Below, in pieces: positions 35,048 through 45,439 of a stretch of DNA of 64,000 nt. The notes beneath the pieces were generated by a model that did not search any database, was not told the origin of the DNA, and saw only the letters and a list, made by a program, of their open reading frames with translations. Each line of letters opens with the position of its first letter. Within the stretch, counting starts at the first letter, position 1. Made by a program: the position numbers and the translations under genes. The stretch comes from Ampelomyces quisqualis. Its lineage: Eukaryota > Ascomycota > Dothideomycetes > Pleosporales > Phaeosphaeriaceae. The stretch spans positions 1,550,001-1,614,000 of the forward strand of contig JAGTXZ010000010.1 in assembly GCA_018398575.1 (NCBI GenBank). Direction: 5' to 3'.

Positions 35048-35642
35048 ATTGTAGAGATTAATACGTTTAAAGTATTTGCTGCCTTATATACTATACACAA
35101 GATTTATAAAGTATTACGCGTTACCTCTTATATATATTCTTCTCTACTAAGCGTCTCTAAGACAAATAAATATAGGCCTATTATTTTAATTTATATAGGT
35201 ATTCTTTAAAGTCTTAGTTATACCTACTAGCATAGTAGGTATCCTTTTTGTTACTAGCTAGTAGTATCTTAGTGTAGATAAGTTTAATGCGCGTAACTTC
35301 TTTACATTAATAGAAGTTCTTAAAGCTGTAATAAAGCTTAGTAATAATAGGAGACTTAATGTTGTATAAGTTATAGTTAGAATATCTTAATATCTAGACG
35401 TTAGGTTACTGCTTGTAGGGTCTAACAGAAATGTATTATATATAGTATAAGAGAGGTTATAGCTACTTAGGTAGGCTTTACTATTAAAGAGCCTAATAAG
35501 GGTGCTAGGATAGAGATATCCTAATAAATAACTACAACTTTATATTATTCTTGATTTTTGCTTATAACAATATATAGACAAAAGCATATAAATTGTAGTT
35601 GTATCTCTAATATCTTCTAGTTACCTAATAGTATAAGAATTA
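35048..35642. other. Spacer between tandem arrays
   Basis: No frame or motif recognised. It lies in the non-coding centre from which the element's genes diverge. Confidence 0.45.
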
Positions 35643-36255
35643 CGTTCTTAAGTTAGGCTAAGTTATTAATATATATTGCAGAATATAACAAAGTTGTTAT
35701 AATAACAGCGCTCTTAAGTTAGGCTAAGTTATTAATGTGCGCACTAGAATACTATTATAGTTATTGTTGTAGAGATCCTTACTTTTAAATACGCTATAAG
35801 GTATCTTAGTTAAGTAATAGTATTACAGGATATAACAAAGTTGTTGCAATAACAGCGCTCTTAAGTTAGGCTAAGTTGTTAATGTGCGTACTAGGATGCT
35901 ATTATAGCTATTATTATAAAGATTCTTACTTTTAAACACGCTATAAGGTATCTTAGTTAAGTAATAGTGTTATAGGATATAATAAAGTTATTGTAACAAT
36001 AGCGCTCTTAAGTTAGGCTAAGTTATTAATATGCGTATTAGGATACTATTATAGCTGTTGTTATAGAGATCCTTACTTTTAAATACGCTATAAGGTATCT
36101 TAGTTAAGTAATAGTGTTGCAGGACATAACAAAGTTATTGCAATAATAGCGCTCTTAAGTTAGGCTAGGTTGTTAATATGCGCTCTAGGATGCTATTATA
36201 GCTGTTATTGTAGAGATTCTTGTTATTAAATACGTTATAAGGTATCTTGGTTAAG
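35643..36255. repeat. Tandem array of exactly 147-bp units, about four copies
   Basis: GCGCTCTTAAGTTAGGCTAAG recurs at 35,708, 35,855, 36,002 and 36,149 (given here as GCGCTCTTAAGTTAGGCTAA plus G), 147 bases apart, with a partial unit start at 35,643. Each unit ends with TACGCTATAAGGTATCTTAG. Spacing is constant and there are no indels between units. Confidence 0.92.
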
Positions 36256-36549
36256 CTATAACATCTAAACAGCTACTAAAGGGTCTATCTAGGACATGAA
36301 TTTACTTCTATACTAGTAGGCTAAGAAGTAGTGTAGGTGTAGTGCTAACAATATAGTAAAGCTTAGTTCTAGATTTTTAAACTACACAAACATATAGACG
36401 TAATAGGTATAGTTTTAGTTTTATAAGAATAAAAATATAATAAAGGATTAAGTCTCTTAGACTTACAAGGAATATATATATAAAGATAGTAATATTAAAT
36501 TAGAAGTATAAGTTACGTGTTTAGAAGCAGCTGCATATATAGGTATATA
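36256..36549. other. Spacer between tandem arrays
   Basis: Nothing recognised in this stretch. Confidence 0.4.
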
Positions 36550-36855
36550 GGTAAATTTATCTCTAGTTTTAAGGTTAGGAAAGTGTAAGGAGGCGTAAGT
36601 ATATAATAGATAAAAATAACACTAGGTTCTATATATGTTTTAACAAAAGACTGTTACCTTAACTCTAAGACTAGAGACACATAGGTAAATTTATCTCTAG
36701 TTTTAAGGTTAGAGAAGTATAAGGAGGCGCAAGTGTATAATAGATAAAAATAACACTAGGTTTTATATATGTTTTAACAAAAGACTATTACTTTAACCCT
36801 AAGACTAGAGACACATAGGTAAATTTATCTCTAGTTTTAAGGTTAGGAAAATATA
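36550..36855. repeat. Tandem array of 134-bp units, about 2.3 copies
   Basis: GGTAAATTTATCTCTAGTTT recurs at 36,550, 36,684 and 36,818, 134 bases apart. Each full unit also contains AACACTAGGTT and a purine-rich AAGGAGGCG segment. Confidence 0.88.
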
Positions 36856-37689
36856 TATATAGCAAGAGGTAGAGAGTAGCTAGCTAGTAAGGCTATTATA
36901 TGCTCTATTAGCACTAATAGTTTAAGAGTAAGCAGTACGTAGATGCGTTTAATATATAGCAGTTTATTAATAGTCTTTGTTACTATTTAGCCTCTATTGT
37001 ATTTGCACATTAGGGTAAGTTAAAACAGTAGTCTCTAGTAGACAACTATTCTATACTATGCTAAAGAAAGAATATAAATTAGATCTACAGGCATTTTAAA
37101 ACTAGAAAAGATTAAATATACTAGCTGCTTAGAACATTAGTTAATACTGTATATAAATTATACTTATTATTTCTTACTGTTAAGTAATTGCCTACGCCTA
37201 TTACTAGTCTTATCTATAGTATATATAGTACACTATTCTACCTGCTTCTATCTGTACTAAGCCTAGCTACCTTAGTACAGGTTGTATATTAGGCTACTAG
37301 AGCTACTAGTCTATTTTTTTTATACTTTTAAACCTTATACGTGTCTATTTGCAGGTATACTTACCTTTTTAGGTATTTGGGTTCTACTATATATATTCTA
37401 AACGCGTAGTAACTTATTTATTCTAGGGTATTAATATTTTTTAGCGTAAGAATTATTATTAATATTAATCTTTATTAAGCTATATTAGCTAGCCTAACTA
37501 ATCTAGTTGTTAATAAGTAAGCTCTAGTGTAATAACGTAATAGTTGTTAGAGTAATAAGAAATATTAAAGAAAAGAAAAATATTAGTTGTTGCGCCTATA
37601 ACTGTTAGTATAGTTCTGTATATAGGTTAGGTAACTATTAGCTATAGTAGACTTTAGTAGACTACTATAGACAACAGACTGTGCAGCAT
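36856..37689. other. Upstream region of the Plavaka-type transposase
   Basis: No gene recognised. It would hold the promoter of the transposase that reads to the right. Confidence 0.4.
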
Positions 37690-40600
37690 AGAATAAATAC
37701 TGCTAGTAACTACCTTAACACTACATAACTAATATTAATACTGTTTTTATATACTTAGTCTCCTTATATCTAAACTATAGAGTTATATATAAATAAATTA
37801 GTAATAGATTATATATATATACTGTATAGCTTTTACACCAAGACGTACATAGGACTTGTTAAACATAGTACTTAATACTAGATGCGTTGCTACCTGTTAC
37901 CTAACAATACGCTAGTTATAACCCCTAACACTATAATATAATAGTATAGCTCTAATAGCTGTAACGCAATAGATACTACTTTAGACAACACAGTACCTGC
38001 TTTATACAGCAACACCTTATGTAAACGCAACTATACTCTAGCTAAACATAAAGTAATAGGGTAGATAGGCTTAATATTAGCGTCTATATAAGGATAGGAC
38101 AAGCTGTTTAAGATAGTAAGTAGACAGCACGCTAGTAAACCCTTTGGTTTAGAAACAGTAGACGCAAAGTAGTAGGCTATACGCAGCTAAATAGCGCACG
38201 TGTGCTAACACTAATAGAAATAATATAGTAGGGCCCTTTAGTTCTCTTTTTGCACTAGCGTTTGCATTGTAGCTGCAAAGGATAAAATGCATATTAGGTA
38301 ATATTAACAGCCTCTTTACTAACATACAGCTATATAAGCTATATTTACAGCTATAGTTCTAATTAAAGCGCTAGTAGCAGCAGGCTATGTTAAACATTTA
38401 ATCTAGGCTATAAGACAACGTATAGATACAAGAAGACGTAGCAATTATATCTAGGTTACTAAACCTCTAACCTAACTAATATATATTTATATACTAGGAT
38501 ATTATATTATAGATTGCTTTTATACTTAGTTATTACCTATTTGCTAATAAGATAGTTTACGCACCTAGCTGTTCTTTTACAAGTACGCCTAATAAACCTA
38601 TAAGAGTATATTATAAACTACACTTAGAGAATTAGTAGTAGTTAATATAATAGCGCTTACTAGATAGTGCAACTCTTATACTAGTTATACTAGTAGTAGA
38701 CAAAACATAGTTGTCTATAATATCTAGTAACGTAGCAGTATAGCCAATATATATTACTATTAGGAATCTTAACTATAAGGTATAATAACGCAGAATAACA
38801 CCTAGGACACTACTAGCTAGATTTATCCTAACAGCTAAGCTTCTAGATCCTATTCTAAAGAGTAAAGTATATTATTACTGCATAAGTAAACTATTGTCGC
38901 GTAAGTACTAACTACAGCGTTAATAATAGAGGGTTACTATAGAGGACAGACGCTAACTAGCAACTGTAGCACTTAAAGAGGCTACCAAATACAGTATACA
39001 GCTAGAGTATACTAACTAACAGATGCGATAGTGTTACCTAACTATTTGTGCAATTCTAGCTAACTATAAAGAGTAAGTACTACTAATAGGTGTAAAGAAA
39101 AATAGACACTATACTTAATGTACAGTACTACTAGACAAACAAGAGAACTTATACAATAAATATCTGTAGCAAATAAAAGAGTATACACGCCTATAACAGA
39201 GTTATTATCTTAATAAAGAACATAAGGATTATATTTATCTAGTAGAGTGCTTTAGCTAGAGTTACTACAACTTTAATATATATAAATTGTTAGCTACAAA
39301 TATATTATATCTACTGCTTAAGAGGTTAGTTATAAAGATATTAGAATTTACAAAAGACATACTAATAGATATACACTCTAGATAAAAGAAGGGCTAGAAT
39401 AGTGCTGCAGTTCTAGTAGCAGAAGATAACAGCTGTACCTAGTTAAATAAAAGGTTTTGCTAGGTTAAGTATAATACTAGACTAAAACAGTTTAATAATA
39501 AGAGGGCTTTTACAGAAGTATTGTAGTAGACTAGCGCAGAATAAAAAGCAGTAATTTGCTAATTTGTAGCAGTAGTGTCTTCTCTACTAGCAACTAAGGC
39601 ACTATACGCGTTGCATTTTATCTAGGCTATATATAATCTACTAGTACTCTTATAATATAAGAGTTATAACAAAAACACGTTAGGGTATATGTTATTAGCT
39701 ATTAAACAAATAGATGTTCTAAAAGAAAAGTTTTAACCTTTTAGACAAACGTAAGAAGAAGAAAAGGATTTTAACTACTCTAAATAGCACGCGCTAACCT
39801 ATATTATTAACAATATCTATATATATAGAGCCCTTAATAGCATATACACTAGAATAAATAGCAAGGCCTACTATATTATAATAGTAAAACAATTCTACCT
39901 AATAACAAATAAGAGAGATTTTCTTACGCAGATCTGCTTCTATAACTCTAGATAGCTTATGCTTATAGCGTTTAAACATAAGATAGTTATAGACTAAAGT
40001 TAATAGTGTACTACTACTAACTAGCGTAAGCACACCTTTACTACAAGCGTATTAACAGCAATACTATTTAAATAACTTAGATAGTCTATACTAGGTATAT
40101 TACTAAATTCTATTATACTGCCTCTTAGTAAGGTTACTATATATATTACGTTACTAGACTTTACATATACTACTATAGTATTTGTCTAATACTACTATTA
40201 GAAGGTAACTAGCTGCTTTATTACCCTATATAATAAAGACAGATAGAACCTTAACTCTTACTAGGTAAATAGAATAAATGTAAAAATACACTCTTCTATA
40301 AGATGCTTAAGGCTATTAGGTAAACGCTATAACAACTCTAAATATTACAAAGAAGACATTGTGTAATATGCGCCTAACTAGTATAAGACTAGAAAATAGT
40401 GCAAAGATTACGTGTAGGTGTAAGAGTTTAAATATAAGGACTATATGTAACTGTCTTAGACTATTGCAAATAGTAGAGCTGCAGCTTAGGTGCACCTAAT
40501 ACTTACATTTATTAACAATAAACACTAAGACAAAGATAAAAAGAAATATAAGTATATAGGTGCCTTCTATAAAGTTATAGCGTTTAATAACAATAGTTAA

Positions 40601-40830
40601 ATTAATAATACAATAGAGATGCTAAGCGTACGCTACTATATATATAGTATAAAGACTAAGCAACGCATATTATAAGTATTTAAGGTATATAACATAACAA
40701 CTATTATTTGCCCTATGCACTTAGTACTAAAGAATCTACCTATACTTAATAATAAGGTCTTTATTTCTTATTATATAAATAATTACATTAATTAGGATAA
40801 ATATAATAGACTGTATTCTTTTACGTTTAA
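37690..40830 (+). pseudogene. Plavaka-type (CACTA/CMC) transposase, degraded
   Basis: Reading through TAG/TAA at old Gln, Trp and Arg codons gives about 1000 residues that follow the Plavaka transposase pattern. At about 38,694 VVDKT.LSIISSNVAVQPIY, IT.RNLNYKVQQRRITPRT and LLARFILTAKLL correspond to the family's SDKTQLT...A.PVYLTIGN....RR.PS...L..YLP..KL. At about 38,930-39,110 TVALKEATKYSIQLEY and TICAILANYKEQVLLIGVKK match the 'hPI.a.y..DyPEQ.L..c' block. At about 39,790-39,910 HALTYIINNIYIYRALNSIY, T.INSKAYYIIIVKQFY and TNKRDFLTQIC match the 'lHal.Hy...i..fGtpd...TE..E..Hi..vK..y..TNkrdy..Qm' block. The end at about 40,780 (FISYYINNYIN) matches the usual FYVNpFiD. Frame shifts were not tested base by base. 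Confidence 0.82.
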
Positions 40831-41970
40831 TTAAGACTAGACACGTATAGTATAGAATTATAAATAGAAGTAAGTATAGCAAGACAACTAGTATATAGTG
40901 TTAGACATATTAAATAGAATTATATATCTAATAATAGCTCTACTATTACTTTAGCCTACCTAATAGAACGTAAACCTACTAATATAACAAGCGCTATAAT
41001 ATAGAACTATAGCGTAAGGCTGCTAACACAACCTTCTTACTACATACTATATACTACTACAAATGCGTAATAATAGTAACTCTTATCTACGTACGCAAGT
41101 ATTATAGAGATATTATAATAGTTACCTAGAATTGCTAGTTAGTGCAGATAGAAGGATAGCACTACTATAGTAACACTAGACATAATTGTTAAAAGATAGT
41201 ATATGCAATATAATGCAACTAATAGCAGAAGAATATAACTTAATATACTCTAATATAGAATAAGAGATAAGAAGGTAGAAGATACTAGGCTGTTCTCTAT
41301 AGATAACTACAGTAAAAGAATACTTACAGCAAATTACAAGGGTAATTGCATTATAATAGAACAGACTACTATAGAACACAGCTAATAGTTACCTTATCTA
41401 GACAATTATACACTTTACTATCTAATGTAACTACAACGCAGCCTAACAGATGCGCTTATAATAGAATAAAACTAAACTAAATAATAATTAGAAGCAAGCT
41501 TTACTAGATAGAAACCTGCGTAGAAAGATAATAGAAATAGTTAATAAAGAGTTAAGTATAACACAAATTACCTCTAATATAACAACTATATTAGTGTTAA
41601 ACGCAACTAGAAACAAGTATACTCTTATTAGGACAAACTAGCTGTTGCATGTATACTACAACCTGCTAGTAATAGATAAGTATATTAACAACCTTAATTA
41701 TAATTTGTTTATGTAGATATTAGAGTACAAATTAGGCTTTAAAAGTAAATACAATAGTATATATTACTACACAAAGGAGAGAGATAGATAGGCACAAATA
41801 TAGATATCTATAAAGGCACGCTAGCACAGCGTATTACAAGAGATAGTTGTATTAAAGATATACTAAGCGTTATTTACAATTAAACTACAAACATAACTAG
41901 CATAGTAGTATACTAGATCTGTACTAATAACTTACTAGGTAAATAGTTTTCTACGTATAAGGCTACTAGA
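40831..41970 (+). pseudogene. Unknown gene downstream of the Plavaka-type transposase
   Basis: Gln-rich when stops are read as Gln, with helical segments such as AEEYNLIYSNIEQEIRRQ, RRKIIEIVNKELSITQITSN and YNLFMQILEYKLGFKSKYN. No family was recognised. It may be the C-terminal extension of the transposase or a separate small gene reading in the same direction. Confidence 0.35.
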
Positions 41971-41974
41971 TTAC

Positions 41975-42335
41975 CTATATTACGCGCACAACTATTTATG
42001 CTAATAGTAGACAATTATTGTGTACGCTAATATTTAGTAGAGAATAAGAGAATAGAAAAGCACCTAATTACTTATATTGCGCGCACTACTATTTGTGCTA
42101 ACAGTAGACAACTATTATATATACTAATATTTGGTTAAGGATAGAGAGGTACCTAATTACCTATATTACGCGCATAACTATTTATACTAATAGTAAACAA
42201 CTATTATATACGCTAGCACACAGTTAAGGACAGAAAGGGGCCTAATTACCTATATTACGCGCACAACTATTTATACTAATAGTAGACAACTATTGTGTAC
42301 GCTAGCACACAGTTAAGGACAAAAGGCTATCTAAT
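41975..42335. repeat. Tandem array, 89-97-bp unit, about four copies
   Basis: TATATTACGCGCACAACTAT (with variants) recurs with its GCGC core at 41,984, 42,081, 42,170 and 42,259: one 97-base step, then two 89-base steps. Each unit also has ACTATTRTATACGCTA and CACCTAATTACC segments. Confidence 0.85.
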
Positions 42336-42556
42336 TAAATAGCTTAACTACTACGCTCTAGCAGAATTTAAGGCAATATTAGACTATATATGTTACAAAA
42401 ACCCTACTTATACCTGTAAAGTAAAAACTCTATTGCGCTATATATATTACTTACTTCTACTACTCTTACTAATAGTTTTCTAATATTTAAAGAGTAAGCG
42501 CTTACTCTGTATACTCTGTACTAAGCAGCAAATTTAAGTAATATTAGCAGTATACT

Positions 42557-44000
42557 ATGTCTCTGTCTAAACAAGCGCTAAAACAAGCGCTAACAGATAA
42601 TAGTGTAAAGGTTAGGCTCTTAGAAGATATAACTCTAGAACTAATATACTAAAAACTAAGACGCTGCAGAGACTAAAAACTATCTAGACTCTAACACTAC
42701 TATTCTTAAGCTTTAACTTTAGAATTAAAACAGAAGTATAACTAACTGCTATACTAGCCTAACTAAAAAGTTACCTAATAAGACAGCCTAGAGATTAAAT
42801 ACTATACACTTCTAAATCTGCAGTATTACTTACTTGTTAATAAGAGAAATCTAGACACAGTAGTAGTATAAGCATAACAAGCTAATATAAACTAAAAACC
42901 TATAGAACTAATATATAGAAAACGTTAGTAGTTAAAAGAAAACTACTATTAGACTTAAGGCTATTGCATTGTAGGAAGATGCCTTATTATGTATAATTAA
43001 GTAGTTCTAACTATTATAGAGTTACAACCCTTCTTATCTAGTGTAAACCTATTTAGGTTACTACTATAGGAGAAAGAAAAACGCTAGGTAAAGAAAAGTG
43101 TGTTACTAGAAAACAAGACTACACTAGAGAAGGCAAGAGTTATTCTAGTAACGCAACTACTTACTAATAATAAAAAGACGCTATATAGTATAGTAATAAC
43201 GCTATAGCTTAATACACGCAGGCATGTATACGCTTAAATGCTGCTAGACGCTTAGATAAAAGTATAGAATACTCTACTGTTATTAGTTTAATTATATATT
43301 AGCTTAACACTATATAAAGAAACTGCCTGCTATATAAGTACTATTGCAGCCTACTAAGAATAGTAGCTAATAGTAGGCGCTTAGATGCTAGACATATGTA
43401 GTAACTTGCGGACCTACGTAATAAGGCAAGAACAACTAGAAATTACTAGTGCCTACATATTAAACTACCTAAACAGATAGGTTCTTAAGCCTAGTAAACT
43501 GCTTAAAGACTTTGTTTACCTACTATAAGACCTAAAGAACGCAAGTACACCTCTAAAACAGCTATGCTAGCTAACTAAAGACAGCCTAAATCTACTAGAT
43601 TTCTAAACCCTAGTCTTGTAGTAGTAATAGTATAGTTATTCTATAATAACAGGAAATAGAGTATTACTGTAATAACTAGAAATTAAGAGAAGTTTAATAA
43701 ACTAAGTGCAAATATAGTAGCACTAATAGGCTTAGTTATATTTAATGCAATAAGGGAATTTAATAACAACAGCACTAGGAAAACTATACTCTTCTATAGA
43801 CACACTATAGAAGATATGTTGCAAGTTCTATACATAGCATTAGCTAACAGAAAGCAGACTACTTTAATACTATTTGCAAAAAATAGAAGAACCTAGAAGG
43901 TATTTAACAGATTCTTATATAGGATAATATACAACAGGATATTACTATACACACAAACTAACAAGAGAATAATAGAGCTAACGTTTTAGTGCTAAAGGAT
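42557..44000 (+). pseudogene. Unknown gene starting MSLSKQALKQAL, giant element
   Basis: An intact ATG at 42,557 starts MSLSKQALKQAL, and 31 sense codons follow before the first RIP-type stop, unusually good preservation for this window. Read through stops, about 480 residues follow, including TQGYCIVGRCLIMYN, VNLFRLLLQEKEKRQVKKSV, CSNLRTYVIRQEQLE, KLLKDFVYLLQDLKN and ALGKLYSSIDTLQKICCKFY. No domain was recognised. It reads to the right like the transposase and follows the 89-bp array, so it may be an accessory gene of the element. Confidence 0.5.
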
Positions 44001-44249
44001 ACTTATAACAACAACGTAGATAATATCCTAGCTAACTACACAGAAGAAGAGTAAGATTGCTATAATGCGCTTATAGACAATTATAATAACAAAGAGAAGG
44101 AGAAGGTAAACTACTTAATAGAAAAGAATAGGGAGGAAGACGTTAGAGAGAGGAGGAAAGTCCTATACAGAGACACTAATAATATAAGTAGGTCTAAACA
44201 TAATACAATATATAATAACTTGTATAGAATACTGTCTATATACGCGTGC

Positions 44250-45000
44250 ATAAAGTATTAGGTAAGGTAAAAGATGTTTTACTAGAAGAGTATAGATATA
44301 TAGATAAACTTGCACTAGAATACCTTTATAAGGTAGATAAATAGCTATAGTTTAAGAACTGTAGAGGTAGCTAGAGTATTATAGCAGAAGACGTATAGAA
44401 AGAATTTGTAACGTAGGCCTATAATATTATAATTAAAGGCAATATACTTAACGTAATTGCCTTAACTAAAGAGAAATAGCAACTAGAACTAGACAAGTAT
44501 AATAAGTTAGTGTAATAGTATAAAGAAGAAATAGAGTGTTATTAAGTAGTTGTAAATAGCAAGCAACGCAAATATTATAAGAACTAGATATACTTTTACT
44601 AGTACAACGCGTAAATACTGTTAGGTTAGCCTTAATATAACGCAATAGTGTAGACTACTGTAGCAGATAGTACAGCACTAGTAGACACAGCACCTAATTC
44701 TAATATAACTAACTAGCAAGATAATTACTACTCTGTAAGTAGTAGTAGCTGTTACAGCCTTCTATATATAGAGCGCGTTGTATACCTGCTAACGCGTGCC
44801 CTACAGGATGTTAAGCCTAGTAGCTGCGTCTAGGCTAGCCTACTTTTAAAGAAGCGCAATTTGTCTATACTATATTTAATTAAAAAGCCTATATAACTAG
44901 ATAAGAAGGACTAGCTTAGTTAGCCTACACTATAAGAGTGTAAAGACACAGGTAGCTAGCTGTAGTATATAGTTCTGCTAGTGCTACAGTACTTAACAGT
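44250..45000 (+). pseudogene. Unknown last gene of the giant element
   Basis: Read through stops: GKVKDVLLEEYRYIDKLALE, GSQSIIAEDVQKEFVT, NVIALTKEKQQLELDKYNKL, then a Ser-rich stretch and KKRNLSILYLIKKPIQLDKK. It looks helical, with a charged C-terminus. No family recognised. It ends about 240 bases before the element's terminus and may be joined to the MSLSK gene by a frameshift. Confidence 0.35.
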
Positions 45001-45014
45001 TCTTAACTATTAAA

Positions 45015-45110
45015 TCTGGCAATACTAGTAACACTAGTAACACTAGTAACACTAGCAATACTAGCAATATAGGCAACGCAGGCAATACAAGCAATTTACT
45101 GTTAGGTTGC
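45015..45110. repeat. Sub-terminal 9-bp repeats (ACTAGTAAC) of the giant element
   Basis: ACTAGTAAC and ACTAGCAAT units repeat about eight times, then GGCAACGCAGGCAATACAAG. A comparable GTTACTA-rich block occurs in the 400-bp element, so these are candidate transposase-binding repeats. Confidence 0.65.
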
Positions 45111-45183
45111 TATTAGGTTGCTAGCAACTAGAAGTAAGTGGGGTAACTTTAGTAAATTGTCTAGTAGATAGTATTGCTGTTGG

Positions 45184-45204
45184 GCAGCTGCAGGTCGCTG
45201 CGAC
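45184..45204. repeat. Two palindromes near the right end of the giant element
   Basis: GCAGCTGC (45,184-45,191) and GTCGCTGCGAC (45,194-45,204) are perfect palindromes, the second around a central T, separated by two bases. The segment is GC-rich and unmutated against an AT-rich background. The matching place in the 400-bp element (22,055-22,075) is RIP-altered. Confidence 0.75.
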
Positions 45205-45228
45205 TAGGCTAACCAGACAAATCTTAAT

Positions 45229-45239
45229 TTTTCCTAACG
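45229..45239 (-). repeat. Right terminal inverted repeat of the giant element
   Basis: TTTTCCTAACG, exact reverse complement of 26,179-26,189. Confidence 0.8.
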
Positions 45240-45439
45240 CTATAGTTAAGTTATATAGACTTTTAGAATTAGCGTAGGGTTTAGTTTATTATATTTGTTT
45301 ATTACAATAAGAGCTTATAAAAAGAGTTATAGATAGGCATATCGAGGGTACTAATATATAAATTAAAAATATATTATTATAGCTATTTATTACGCTAACT
45401 AACTGTAGTAGTATAAAAGCCTTCTTTTCTTACGCAAAA

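Larger units (their letters stand above)
26179..45239 (+). mobile_element. Giant 19-kb Plavaka-type (CACTA/CMC) transposon
   Basis: Ends are CGTTAGGAAAA at 26,179 and its exact reverse complement TTTTCCTAACG at 45,229-45,239, giving an 11-bp terminal inverted repeat. Both flanks read CTA, matching the 3-bp target duplication common in the CACTA/CMC group. However, the left flank is gypsy X2 and the right flank is hAT-2, so the insertion was followed by rearrangement or the duplication is chance. Inside are a Plavaka-type transposase (+), a pogo-like DDE gene (-), a possible P-loop gene (-), two or three unknown genes (+) and five tandem arrays near the centre and right. Genes point outward from a centre at 34.3-37.7 kb. 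RIP is visibly milder than in the flanks: many CA dinucleotides and a few intact ATGs survive. A 400-bp derivative sits at 22,056-22,456. Confidence 0.75.

Noticed and set aside
34363..36855. Tandem arrays as a CRISPR array or a centromere
   Set aside because: Units are contiguous without unique spacers, and the genome is eukaryotic. The arrays are short and confined to one mobile element, unlike a centromeric satellite block.
41176..41379. Minus-strand 67-codon frame
   Set aside because: Opposite to the plus-strand gene downstream of the Plavaka-type transposase; reads as a shadow.
26179..45239. Interpretation as a Starship or a Helitron
   Set aside because: No tyrosine-recombinase (DUF3435-like) gene or inward-pointing first gene for a Starship, and no Rep/helicase for a Helitron. 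The inverted ends and Plavaka-type transposase fit the CACTA/CMC group better.
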